A stretch of 16,755 bases of DNA from Elusimicrobiota bacterium. Lineage in GTDB: Bacteria > Elusimicrobiota > Elusimicrobia > O2-12-FULL-59-9. Within the stretch, counting starts at the first letter, position 1; each line of letters opens with the position of its first letter. A program made the translations under genes and the position numbers. Below, piece by piece: positions 7,725 to 15,810 of this stretch. The DNA lies in assembly GCA_016206405.1 (NCBI GenBank), contig JACQRQ010000137.1, positions 1 through 16,755 of the forward strand, given 5' to 3'. A model generated the notes under the pieces. That model was not told the origin of the DNA. It searched no databases and saw nothing but the letters and a program-made list of their open reading frames with translations.

Positions 7725-7730
7725 ATCATA
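7725..7730 (-). promoter_or_regulatory. Possible -10 element for the minus-strand copper/porin/sensor operon
   Basis: On the complement this reads TATGAT, about 50 bases before the cupredoxin ATG at 7674, in the gap between divergent genes. I could not find a convincing -35 box at the right distance, so this is only a candidate. Confidence 0.25.
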
Positions 7731-7774
7731 CCATAATCCCGCGCGCCATGCGCCGGAAAAACCTCCGAATGCGT

Positions 7775-7801
7775 TTGTGGGCCGGCTTCTATTTTTATAA
7801 T
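7775..7801 (+). promoter_or_regulatory. Candidate sigma-70-type promoter for the methyltransferase gene cluster
   Basis: A perfect TATAAT hexamer at 7796-7801 lies in an AT-rich island that contrasts with the surrounding GC-rich DNA. A TTG-containing -35 candidate (TTGTGG, 7775-7780) lies 15 bp upstream, a short spacer. Transcription would start near 7808, about 35 bases before the ATG chosen for the methyltransferase. This is why I do not use the longer in-frame start at 7748. Confidence 0.45.
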
Positions 7802-7843
7802 ATTGATAATTCCTATACATTCCTATCAACGCCGCCGCATCGC

Positions 7844-8890
7844 ATGGAGACCATGAAACAGACTCGCGCATCCCCCAGCCCATCCCCCGAAGCGGACCTC
7901 GGAACCATTGTGAAGCTGATGACGGCGTACCGGGGAGCCCGCGTGTTGACGTCCGCGGTCGAGTTGGGCGTGTTTCAAACGCTCTCCCGTAAGTCTTTGC
8001 GCGCCGGCGAGGTCGCCCAAAAGCTCAACGCCAAAACGCGCCCGACCGCCATCCTCATGAACGCCCTGACCGCCCTGGGATTTCTGCGAAAAAAAGGCGA
8101 GTTTTACGCCAACGCGGCGGTGGCTCAAAATCACTTGATTCAACAGGCCAAAGGAAGCTTGGTATCCAACCTGAGGTACCAGGAGCTCCTGGCCCACGCC
8201 TGGGCCGATCTGCCGGAAGTGGTAAAAAGGGGATATCCCCGCCGCGCGCTCAACGGCCTGCTGAGCCGCGATCCCCGCTTCGTCCGGGACTACATCAAGG
8301 GGATGGCCGACATCGCGGAGCGGCCGGCGCGCGAGTTGGCGGCTCAGTTGGACCTCTCCTCCGTCCACCGCATCCTGGATGTCGGAGGCGGGCCCGGAAC
8401 GTACTGCCGGGCGCTGCTGGAGCGCGAACCTCATCTGCGGGCCGTTCTGCTGGATTTGGCCCCGACGCTTAAACTTACCTCGAAGCTGTGGGCCGGGAGT
8501 CCGATGCGCGACCGGGCGCGGTTTAAGGCCGCGAACTATCACGCGGCTTCCTTCGGCCGGGAAAAGTTTGACTTGATTTTATTTTCCCACATCACGCATG
8601 ATGAGGGAGAAGACGAGAACCGCGCGCTGACGGCCAAAGCCTTCGCGGCTCTGCGTCCGGGAGGACAACTGGTGATCCATGATTTCATGCTCGAACCGGA
8701 TCACGCCGGGCCCCTGTTTCCGGCTCTGTTCGCCGTCCACATGCTGGTCTACACCCGCAAAGGCCGCGTCTACAGCGCCGGCGAGTACGAATCCTGGCTG
8801 AGGGAAGCCGGATTCCGCGGCCCGCGCCGGCTCGATATTTGCCCGGCGAGCGCGAACGCTTCCAAGGCGATCGTGGCCGTCAAGCCGTAG
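7844..8890 (+). CDS. SAM-dependent O-methyltransferase-like protein (winged-helix dimerisation + Rossmann domain)
   Basis: Protein of 348 residues from ATG 7844 (ATG 7853 is an alternative with GGAGA very close upstream). The N-terminal part (about 20-110) is a helical winged-helix dimerisation domain (YRGARVLTSAVELGVFQTL, LNALTALGFL-type helix). The C-terminal part is a class-I methyltransferase with motif I ILDVGGGPGTY around Asp179, LLDL as the acidic end of strand 2, a central FSHITHDEGEDENR segment with the His-Asp pair typical of the O-methyltransferase-2 family, and RPGGQLVIHDFMLEPD as the post-motif region. Length and domain order fit this family, whose members methylate hydroxyls or ring carbons of small molecules such as quinone-, carotenoid- or polyketide-like compounds. 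The substrate is not deducible. It heads a three-gene + strand unit: the binding-protein gene starts 12 bp after its stop. Confidence 0.88.
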   Translation: METMKQTRASPSPSPEADLGTIVKLMTAYRGARVLTSAVELGVFQTLSRKSLRAGEVAQKLNAKTRPTAILMNALTALGFLRKKGEFYANAAVAQNHLIQQAKGSLVSNLRYQELLAHAWADLPEVVKRGYPRRALNGLLSRDPRFVRDYIKGMADIAERPARELAAQLDLSSVHRILDVGGGPGTYCRALLEREPHLRAVLLDLAPTLKLTSKLWAGSPMRDRARFKAANYHAASFGREKFDLILFSHITHDEGEDENRALTAKAFAALRPGGQLVIHDFMLEPDHAGPLFPALFAVHMLVYTRKGRVYSAGEYESWLREAGFRGPRRLDICPASANASKAIVAVKP

Positions 8891-8902
8891 AGAATTATAG
8901 TC

Positions 8903-10426
8903 ATGCGCAAACTTATTTTCCTCGCCGTTCTGCTTTGGGTCCCCGCCGACGTAGTCGCCAGGGAAACGCTGGTGGTGTGCGATGACGTGCGCGACCCCCT
9001 GACGCTGGACCCTCAAAAAGAGTTCACCGAAAAAAACCACACCATCGTGCAGCAGATTTACGAGGGCCTCGTTCGCTTCGATCCAAACGGCAAAATAGAG
9101 CCCGTTCTGGCGCTTTCCTGGCAGCGCAAGGACCCGCTGCGAATGCGCTTTAATTTGCGCCGGGACGTCCTGTTTCACGATGGAGAGCCCTTTGACGCCG
9201 AATCGGTGAAATTCTCGATCGAACGCTACCTAAATCCCGAGACCGGCTTTCCAGCTTTGGGATTTATCAATTCTCTGGATAAAGTGGAGGTGCTTGATCC
9301 CTACACCGTGGATATTCTCACCAAACTTCCAGATGGCCTATTGCTAAATCGCTTGGCTGGATTTATCCTGATGGTACCCCCCGGCTATATCGGCCGGCAG
9401 GGAGCCGCCGCCCTCAACAACCATCCCGTCGGGACAGGCGCATTCCGGTTCGACCGCTGGGAATCCGGCAAATTCATTTCTCTGAGCGCCAATGAAGCGC
9501 ATTGGAATTTTTCTAAATCCACAGGAAAAATCAAGAATCTGATTTTTAAGTTCATTCCGGAAGACAAACAAATTTCATCCCTTCTTAAGGGAGAGGTGGA
9601 CCTGCTGACCAGTGTTCCGGGCACTAAAACCGTGTTCCTAAGAAAAAATCCATCGACCCGCCTGTTAAAAAAACCGGCCCTTTATACGATAGGCGCCTGC
9701 CTAAGGACCACCGGAGGCCCTCTGGCGGATAGGCGCGTGCGTAAAGCCCTCAATTACGCCCTGAACAAAGCCGACCTCATCCGCTACGATGTTCTTGGCA
9801 ACGGCATTCCGCTGGCTTCGTTGACCTTCCCGCAAGAAGAAGGCCATAACCCGAATCTCAAGCCCTACGCTTACGATCCGAAATACGCCCGGCAATTGCT
9901 GGCCGAAGCCGGCTACCGCGACGGATTGACCCTTAAAACATTCTTGAAAGTGAACGCGGAACGCACCGGCAATATCATCGCCGCGCAACTTAAACGGGTC
10001 GGGATTCTTCTGGACATCACTTTAGTTCCCGACGCGCTGCTCATGGAGTATTTAAAAAAAGAAAAATGGGACATGATTATAGGCGACGTGCCCAATCCGA
10101 TGATGCACCCTTTTTTTATTCAAGCCATTTTCATCTATTCCAAATCTCCTTTCGCTTTGGCCCAGGACGCTGAGTACGACCGAATGCTGGAGACGCTGGT
10201 CCAGACCATGGACCCGGCCAAACAGAAGAGCCTGAGCCGAAAGATCGACCGGTACGTGCATGAGGAGGCGCTGAGCCTTTTCACCTATCAAAGAATCCGC
10301 ACTTATGGAATTCGCCGGGGCATTCATTTTGAGCCTTATCTTTCCGGAATGCCTTACTTTTTAAACGTTTATTGGGACAAGGAGGAGGACCGTGATAACC
10401 CCAAAAGCCAAGCGTTACACCGTTAA
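8903..10426 (+). CDS. Periplasmic solute-binding protein, ABC transporter family 5 (peptide/nickel type)
   Basis: Extracytoplasmic binding protein of 507 residues. A Sec signal peptide (MRKLIFLAVLLWVPADVVA) has no lipobox Cys, so the mature protein should be soluble in the periplasm. The family-5 signature is present: LTLDPQKEFTEKNHTIVQQI, YEGLVRFDPNGKIEPVLALS, VLFHDGEPFDAESVKFSIER, HPVGTGAFRFDRWESG, and VRKALNYALNKADLI in the second lobe. Members bind oligopeptides, nickel chelates or other solutes for uptake. No permease or ATPase gene is present on either side, so it is an orphan in this window; it may use a distant transporter or act as a sensor or chaperone. An AGAG sequence overlapping the previous stop may be its ribosome site. 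Its middle part looks more AT-rich than its neighbours. Its last 12 codons overlap the start of the cupin gene. Confidence 0.92.
   Translation: MRKLIFLAVLLWVPADVVARETLVVCDDVRDPLTLDPQKEFTEKNHTIVQQIYEGLVRFDPNGKIEPVLALSWQRKDPLRMRFNLRRDVLFHDGEPFDAESVKFSIERYLNPETGFPALGFINSLDKVEVLDPYTVDILTKLPDGLLLNRLAGFILMVPPGYIGRQGAAALNNHPVGTGAFRFDRWESGKFISLSANEAHWNFSKSTGKIKNLIFKFIPEDKQISSLLKGEVDLLTSVPGTKTVFLRKNPSTRLLKKPALYTIGACLRTTGGPLADRRVRKALNYALNKADLIRYDVLGNGIPLASLTFPQEEGHNPNLKPYAYDPKYARQLLAEAGYRDGLTLKTFLKVNAERTGNIIAAQLKRVGILLDITLVPDALLMEYLKKEKWDMIIGDVPNPMMHPFFIQAIFIYSKSPFALAQDAEYDRMLETLVQTMDPAKQKSLSRKIDRYVHEEALSLFTYQRIRTYGIRRGIHFEPYLSGMPYFLNVYWDKEEDRDNPKSQALHR
10379..10388 (+). promoter_or_regulatory. Strong Shine-Dalgarno that fixes the cupin start
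   Basis: AAGGAGGAGG lies inside the 3' end of the binding-protein gene, about 6 bases (from its AGGAGG core) before the GTG at 10392. It is one of the best ribosome sites in the window and supports the overlapping GTG start of the cupin. Confidence 0.8.
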
Positions 10427-10805
10427 GAACCTCTCGCAGATCAAGGCTTTCCGTTTTGGCGCGCTGAAAATCCGGTTTTTGTCCGGTGACAAGCCGTTTG
10501 GGAAAACCTCGATCCTCCATGAGCAGTTGGGGCCGTCATGCCGCGTGCCCGATTTATATCACAAAAAGACCGACGAGCTCGTCATCCTCTTAAAGGGCCG
10601 GCTCACCGCCCGCCTCAACGGCAAACCTTTCGCGCTCAGAGCGGGGGACGTCCTGTTTCTGCCCGCAGGGACGAGGCATCAGTTCGTGACCGGCTCCAAA
10701 GCCGCGGAGGCACTGTCGATCTTCACGCCGTGCATGACCTTAAAAAACATGGACGTGATTTCCGTCGGAGACAAGGCTCCCGGCAAGAGAGCGGCGCTTA
10801 AGTAG
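10392..10805 (+). CDS. Small single-domain cupin protein
   Basis: Protein of 137 residues from a GTG start backed by a strong ribosome site. It is a single conserved beta-barrel cupin. Motif 1 is YHKKTDELVILLKG, with His57 and Glu62; the first His of the usual HxH is Leu55. Motif 2 is GDVLFLPAGTRHQF, with Gly85, Pro91, Gly93 and metal-ligand His96. Three likely ligands therefore remain, and metal binding is plausible but may be altered. Such small cupins act as isomerases, dioxygenases or ligand-sensing proteins; the exact role is unknown. It overlaps the binding-protein gene by 35 bp and is probably translated from the same transcript, suggesting that methyltransferase, binding protein and cupin handle one metabolite. 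Its 3' end overlaps the convergent big kinase gene by 8 bp (10798-10805). Confidence 0.88.
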   Translation: MITPKAKRYTVKNLSQIKAFRFGALKIRFLSGDKPFGKTSILHEQLGPSCRVPDLYHKKTDELVILLKGRLTARLNGKPFALRAGDVLFLPAGTRHQFVTGSKAAEALSIFTPCMTLKNMDVISVGDKAPGKRAALK

Positions 10806-13800
10806 AGCGCGAAGGGGGCGTGGAAAGCAAAAGTTCTCGAGCCTTCTGCAATAGGTCGTTTAAATCGAAGGGCTTCATCACGCACTGCACTTGAAATTTT
10901 TGCATGAGATCAGCCGGGGGCTGCTCCAGAATATCCCCCGTGATCATCAGGATTTTGGTCCCCTTCCTCCTCAGGCGCTCGTGCCAGTACTCCACGATGC
11001 GGCTTCCGGAGACCTCCCCCAAAGCGATGTCGGTGATGATTAAATCATAAGGATGCCGGCTCATGAATCGCAGCGCCGCCTGGCCGGTTAAGGCCAAGTC
11101 GGCTTTGTCGCGGTCCTGCCGCATCAATTGCGCGATCATCCGCGCCAGGGACGGCTCGTCGTCCACGATCAAAATGCGCTTGCCGGGGCAGGCGGGGAAC
11201 GGCGCCGAACGCGCCGGAACGGGGCGGCAGCGAGCGTCGGCCACAGGCAATTCGATGGCGAAGACGGCGCCCTCGCCCGGAGCGCTGCGGCAAACGATGG
11301 CGCCGCCGTGGTCATGTACTATCTGCTGCGCGATGGAAAGCCCCAGCCCGGTCCCCTTTCCCGGGGCCTTGGTGGTGAAGACTGGGTCAAAAATCCTCTG
11401 AACCAACTCGGCTGGAATGCCGGGACCGTTGTCGGCGATCTCCACGCGTAACCGGTGATCTCGCTCGCGCAGCTTGATATGGATTCGCTTTCTGCCCGGC
11501 GTGGAAGCCATCGCGTCGCAGGCATTGTTGAAAATATTGAGAAACACCTGCTCCAACTGCTGCAAATTGCCCAGCACGGGTTTGACCCGCGAATCAAAAT
11601 CCAAGACCACCTGGATGTTTTCTTTTTTGACCAGGCGGTATTGCAGCAGTCTCTGCACATTTTGCAGGGCCTCCTGGACGCAGACCGCATCGCGCGGCGT
11701 CGTGTCCTGGCGCACGAACAGAAGCAGATTGTCGATGATTTTCTTGCAGCGGTCGGCGCTTTCCTTGATCCACAACAAGTCCTCGCGAATGCGCGCCGGC
11801 GGCCGCCCCAAAAGAGCCATTTGGGAATAGCCGACCACCGTCGCCAGAGGATTGGATATTTCGTGCGCGATGCCCGAGATCAACTGGCCCACCGCCGAGA
11901 GTTTTTCTGCCCGGATGAGCTGGCCTTGAAGCTGCTTCTGCTCCGTGACGTCCCGGATCACCACCGACCATTCCCGAAGGCCGCCAGTGGCCTCCTCCGG
12001 CCCGGCCGACCAACTCAGGCTCAGCGCCACGGATTTTCCGTCTTTGGTGATGCCGGGAATCGCGAAGTTGTTGACGCAGGCCTGCCTTTGAACTTGATTG
12101 AAGAGCTCGCCAACCGACTCCGCCGCGGCCAGATCGAACAACCCGGTCACGGGCCGCCCCACCGCCTCCGACGCCGAGTACTTAAACAACAGCTCGGCGC
12201 CGCGGTTCCAAGAGGTGACGTTGAAATCCCGGTCCAAGCTTAGGATGGCGTCCAGAGTGCTGTTTAAAATCATCCTGCGCCTTATTTCCGACTGGTGCAC
12301 CTCGTTTAAAAGCTCCATGTTTTCCAGAGCGATGCCGGCGGCATTGGCGAAGACCAGCAAGCTCTCAATCTCCTCCTCCAAAATCGGCTTATGGCTGTAA
12401 AAGTTATCCACCGCGATGACTCCCAAAACTTTTTGCTTGCCGTGGATGGGCACGGCGCAAAACGCGCGAGTGCCGGTTTCACGAACGAAGTCCGGATTGC
12501 AGCGAGGGTCGCTCTGCGGGTCTGCGATATAGACCGGCTCGTTTCGCCGCACGACATGAGCTAAAATATCGCGGCTTTCCAAGTTGATCGCCCTTTGCCG
12601 CATCATTTCGCCGGAAACCCCCGCCATGCCGAAGACGGCGCTTCCCGCCAGCCTTTTATTTTTCCAGTCGATCCAGTAAAGGGAGCCTCGGTCGAAATGC
12701 AGGCCCTGCACGACGGCCTCCAGACAGACGGAAAGTATCTTATCCTTGTCCTGCCGGCTGATGACGGCTTCGCTCAAGGTCTGCAGGGCCGTGAGTTGGT
12801 CGATCTTATCCTGCAGCGATTGCTTGTTGCGCTTGAGGTTCTTGGCCATTTCATTGAAGGCCGTTGAAACCGCGGCTATCTCATCTTCGCCTTGGACCCT
12901 GATGGTCGAATCCAAATCCCCACGGCTAATGCGCCGGATTCCATCCAACAGATCGCGCAATGGCCCCATCACGCTTTTTATCCCCTGCCGCATCACATAA
13001 AGCAAGATCAGAACGCTCGCCAAACACATCATGGCGACCACGCTCTGAATATGACGGACCGGCGCCGCAAATTCATTTTTATCGGCTGCCAAAACGATTT
13101 CCCATGAAGTGCCGGGAACGGCTTTTTCAATCTGAAGACCCAGTTGATGAAGCCGCGGCTCACCGAGCACCTCGCCGTTGGTCAAACGTTTCATATAGAC
13201 CCCGCCGGCGGCCCCGATATAAACCGTCCGAAGCTGTCTTTCGAGAGCCTCCGCGGAACCGTCCAAAACCAATACCCCTTGCACGCGGCCCAAAGGGTCG
13301 ACCGCCGCTTTGGCGTAGCGCAGCACCCGCGCCTGAGGGGCGGTTCCCTTGAGAAAATCGCCGCGCTGAATTTCACGGGGAAACCTGAGCGCCTCCGCGA
13401 CTATAGGCGGCGCAAGCGCGGCATTCTGCGCTCCGGCCGCTCGCAGCGCTCCCGGCACTTGGACCGCCAGTGGCGAGGCTCCGGCCGGCCCCACCGAGCA
13501 AACGAGCCGCCCCCCGGCGTCAAAATAGCGAATGCGCGAGTAGGAGCCGGCCCGCTCGTAGAAGTTGGCGAAATATTTCTGCAGTTGGCGCCGATGGATT
13601 TCAGCTTCCTCGCTCAGGTGGTATTCGAGCGTGCTGTGATAATCCTGGATCAGAGGCGTGTCCAAAAGCGTTTCCAAGTCATTGGCGTGCTGCCGGAAGA
13701 TGTTGGACACCATCATTACGTACTGCTCACTCATGAGGTCGAGTTTCCCGGCAATTTCCCGGTCCAGGTTTCGGCGAAGGATGGCGTAGCTGAAGAACTG

Positions 13801-13893
13801 CACGGCTACCAGGATAAGCAACAGCAACGGCCCGATTCTCCAAAGCAGCTTTTGAGAAAAGCTTTTATGGGTATCCCGCCACTTAGCGAACAT
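10798..13893 (-). CDS. Large hybrid sensor histidine kinase (extracytoplasmic sensor-HAMP-GAF-PAS-HisKA-HATPase-REC)
   Basis: Inner-membrane hybrid kinase of 1031 residues. The order is: membrane helix about 20-38, extracytoplasmic double-Cache-like sensor about 40-280, second helix about 283-300, HAMP about 302-355, coiled coil, GAF about 380-528 (FCAVPIHGKQKVLGVIAVDN), PAS about 537-652 (ending VIRDVTEQKQL), HisKA with His677 in GIAHEISNPLA, HATPase_c with NIFNNACDAM, DNGPGIP and GKGTGLGLSI, and a receiver with VDDEP near 910-914, phospho-acceptor Asp955, Thr985 and Lys1007. There is no output domain after the receiver. Residues 137-154 (AGASPLAVQVPGALRAAG) are encoded by the 52-bp palindromic element also found at 16557-16608, so the sensor domain carries repeat-derived sequence in what is probably a loop. 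The ribosome site before the ATG is weak. It is monocistronic, with about 160 bp to the upstream thiamine-enzyme stop. Confidence 0.94.
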   Translation of the reverse strand: MFAKWRDTHKSFSQKLLWRIGPLLLLILVAVQFFSYAILRRNLDREIAGKLDLMSEQYVMMVSNIFRQHANDLETLLDTPLIQDYHSTLEYHLSEEAEIHRRQLQKYFANFYERAGSYSRIRYFDAGGRLVCSVGPAGASPLAVQVPGALRAAGAQNAALAPPIVAEALRFPREIQRGDFLKGTAPQARVLRYAKAAVDPLGRVQGVLVLDGSAEALERQLRTVYIGAAGGVYMKRLTNGEVLGEPRLHQLGLQIEKAVPGTSWEIVLAADKNEFAAPVRHIQSVVAMMCLASVLILLYVMRQGIKSVMGPLRDLLDGIRRISRGDLDSTIRVQGEDEIAAVSTAFNEMAKNLKRNKQSLQDKIDQLTALQTLSEAVISRQDKDKILSVCLEAVVQGLHFDRGSLYWIDWKNKRLAGSAVFGMAGVSGEMMRQRAINLESRDILAHVVRRNEPVYIADPQSDPRCNPDFVRETGTRAFCAVPIHGKQKVLGVIAVDNFYSHKPILEEEIESLLVFANAAGIALENMELLNEVHQSEIRRRMILNSTLDAILSLDRDFNVTSWNRGAELLFKYSASEAVGRPVTGLFDLAAAESVGELFNQVQRQACVNNFAIPGITKDGKSVALSLSWSAGPEEATGGLREWSVVIRDVTEQKQLQGQLIRAEKLSAVGQLISGIAHEISNPLATVVGYSQMALLGRPPARIREDLLWIKESADRCKKIIDNLLLFVRQDTTPRDAVCVQEALQNVQRLLQYRLVKKENIQVVLDFDSRVKPVLGNLQQLEQVFLNIFNNACDAMASTPGRKRIHIKLRERDHRLRVEIADNGPGIPAELVQRIFDPVFTTKAPGKGTGLGLSIAQQIVHDHGGAIVCRSAPGEGAVFAIELPVADARCRPVPARSAPFPACPGKRILIVDDEPSLARMIAQLMRQDRDKADLALTGQAALRFMSRHPYDLIITDIALGEVSGSRIVEYWHERLRRKGTKILMITGDILEQPPADLMQKFQVQCVMKPFDLNDLLQKARELLLSTPPSRST
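13433..13484 (+). repeat. 52-bp palindromic dispersed element, copy A (inside the big kinase gene)
   Basis: The element begins and ends with CCGG. Its arms pair as CCGG-3 nt-CTCGC (13433-13444) with GCGAG-3 nt-CCGG (13473-13484). It matches copy B at 49 of 52 positions in the same orientation, and all three differences (13447, 13457, 13459) lie between the arms. It is translated on the minus strand as part of the kinase sensor domain. Confidence 0.85.
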
Positions 13894-14054
13894 AGCCGCC
13901 GTCTGCCGAAGAAGTTGTTCCGCCTAATAGCAAGACTCCCCCTCCCCTTTTACTTCCAAAATAAAGGGACGCAGACGCCGCCCACTATTGGCGCGCCTTC
14001 AAAAACTTTTGCCGCACAGGCCCCGCCTAAAACCCTAATCCTTGACGGCGCGGC
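13894..14054. other. Gap between the thiamine-enzyme gene and the big kinase gene
   Basis: About 160 bases without a credible gene. It should carry the minus-strand promoter of the big kinase. I see AT-richer patches and GC-rich segments but no hairpin plus T-run convincing enough to call a terminator, and no clear promoter boxes. Confidence 0.5.
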
Positions 14055-15809
14055 TCAGCGCGCGGATCCCACCTCTCCGGCGAAAAACTTGTCCAAGGCT
14101 TCGATGCGAAGCCGCATCGGAGGCATTTCTTCGGGATCGACCCGGGCGTCGATCACCGCGGGCCTTCCGGCCGCCATGGCCTGGCGCAGGGCTTGCCGCA
14201 GCTCCTCCGGCGTCTGAGCCCGGAACGCGAGCGCCCCCATCCCCTCCACAATCCGGGCGATGTCCAGCGGCGTATGGAATCTTGAAGACACGAATTTGCC
14301 CTTAAATTGCACCTTCTCGCCGTGGTAGACCATGCCGTGCCCGCCGTTATTGGCCACGACCCAGACCACGGGGACGTTGTGATCGACGGCCGTGTGCACC
14401 TCCATGCCGTTCATGGCGAAGGCGGCGTCGCCCACGAGGGCCACCACCGGCTTTCCCCCGGAGGCCAGACGCCCGCCGATAGCGGCCGCCACGGCATGCC
14501 CCATCGAGGCCATGCCCAAATTCAAAAAGAAGGTGTTGGGCCGCGAGATCGGAAAATAATGCACCGACCAGGCGATGCAGTTGCCGATGTCCACGAAAAG
14601 GAGGGTGTCGGGGGGCAAAACCTCACGCATTTCATGGATCAGGCGCTGGGGCTTGAGGGGCATTTCCTCCGAAAGCATTTTCTCCGGAGACAAATAGCGG
14701 GGGAATTTTTCTTTGAAGCGGCGCAGCTCGGATTCCGGCCGCTCCGTCACGGAATCGAGCCAGCGGCGGTCCCGCTCCAGTTGAAAGCCGAGCTCCCGGA
14801 GGCAGACCTTGGCGTCGCCCACGATGCCCACGGCGGTGGGATAGTTTTTCCCTATCTCCTTGGGGTCGATATCAATTTGAATCAGGGCCGAGGTCGGCTG
14901 AAGCTTCGGGTCCCAGGTGTGCGTGGAAAACTCCCCCAAACTGCACCCGGCCACCAGCAGAACATCGACGTCTCCCGAGAGGAAATAGGCGTCGGCTTGA
15001 GGCGAACCCGCGAAGCCGAGCACGCCCAAAGAGAGGAGGTGATCCTCCGGGAAGGCGCCCTTGGCTTTGGGCGAGGTGGCCACGGGAATCATCAGTTTTT
15101 CCGCGATGCGGCGAATTTCCTCATGGGCTTGGGAGAGGTTGACCCCGTTTCCGACTAAAATAGCGGGTTTTCTCGCTTTCAGAAGATAGTGAGAAGCCTC
15201 CTTGATTTTTTCCCGGTCAAAATTGCCGTTTAAGGTGTAAAATTGATTGGATGGCACGACCTGGCACGCGACCTCCTGCCGGACGATGTCGGCGGGAAGG
15301 TTCAGATGCACCGGCCCCCGCCGGCCGGTCATCGCCGTCCGGATGGCCAAGCGGATCATGTCGGCCATCTTGCCGCTGCTGACCAGCATGACGCTCATCT
15401 TGGTCACGGGCTTGAACATTTCCACCAAATCAATCCCGTGCGACGTGCTTTCCTGAACGGCGCCCTTGGCGAAAGCCCCCGTCGCGATCTGGGCCGTGAG
15501 GACCAGAAGAGGAATGGAATCGGCATGCGCGCAGGCCACGCCCGTCATCAAGTTGGTCCCCCCCGGCCCGGTGGTGGCGCAGCAGACTCCCAAGCCGCCG
15601 CTGACGCGGGCATAACCGTCGGCCATGAACGCGGCCCCTTGCTCATGCTTGGCCAAAATGGGCCGTATGGCCCCGGACTCGAAGATCGCCTCATAAAGCG
15701 GCATGAGGGGACCTCCGGGAACGCCGAAGATGTATTTGACGTTTTCCGCTTCCAGATACTTCAATAGAAGCCTGATGGCGGTGGTCTTTTCCGATGGCGC
15801 CGGCGGCAT
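14055..15809 (-). CDS. Thiamine-diphosphate enzyme, acetolactate synthase large-subunit-like
   Basis: Protein of 584 residues with the three-domain layout of acetohydroxyacid synthase/pyruvate-oxidase-type enzymes. The N-terminal pyrimidine-binding domain (about 9-175) has FGVPGGPLMP and catalytic Glu56 in KHEQGAAFMADGYAR; the central domain is at about 200-345 (KPAILVGNG, IQIDIDPKEIG); the C-terminal domain binds diphosphate and Mg through GDAAFAMNGMEV (Gly460-Asp461) and Asn487-Asn488 (ANNGGHG). Such enzymes decarboxylate a 2-oxo acid and transfer or release the two-carbon unit. No small regulatory subunit (ilvN) or other branched-chain genes are nearby, so a different 2-oxo-acid substrate is quite possible and I give no symbol. 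A near-perfect AGGAGGT ribosome site inside the preceding gene serves the ATG; only one base separates that gene's stop from this start, so the pair is an operon. Confidence 0.9.
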   Translation of the reverse strand: MPPAPSEKTTAIRLLLKYLEAENVKYIFGVPGGPLMPLYEAIFESGAIRPILAKHEQGAAFMADGYARVSGGLGVCCATTGPGGTNLMTGVACAHADSIPLLVLTAQIATGAFAKGAVQESTSHGIDLVEMFKPVTKMSVMLVSSGKMADMIRLAIRTAMTGRRGPVHLNLPADIVRQEVACQVVPSNQFYTLNGNFDREKIKEASHYLLKARKPAILVGNGVNLSQAHEEIRRIAEKLMIPVATSPKAKGAFPEDHLLSLGVLGFAGSPQADAYFLSGDVDVLLVAGCSLGEFSTHTWDPKLQPTSALIQIDIDPKEIGKNYPTAVGIVGDAKVCLRELGFQLERDRRWLDSVTERPESELRRFKEKFPRYLSPEKMLSEEMPLKPQRLIHEMREVLPPDTLLFVDIGNCIAWSVHYFPISRPNTFFLNLGMASMGHAVAAAIGGRLASGGKPVVALVGDAAFAMNGMEVHTAVDHNVPVVWVVANNGGHGMVYHGEKVQFKGKFVSSRFHTPLDIARIVEGMGALAFRAQTPEELRQALRQAMAAGRPAVIDARVDPEEMPPMRLRIEALDKFFAGEVGSAR

Positions 15810-15810
15810 C

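Noticed and set aside
7748..7843. Longer N-terminus for the methyltransferase starting at 7748.
   Set aside because: The extra 32 codons cross an AT-rich promoter-like segment with TATAAT and encode no family-like sequence.
11971..12010. Possible third copy of the 52-bp element (shares CCGCCAGTGGC and a nearby CTCCGG).
   Set aside because: Only about 11 contiguous bases match and the palindromic arms are missing; probably chance in GC-rich DNA.
13144..14217. Plus-strand open frame of 357 codons over the kinase sensor region and the following gap.
   Set aside because: It is antisense to the membrane and sensor part of the big kinase, has low-complexity translation and no recognisable domain.
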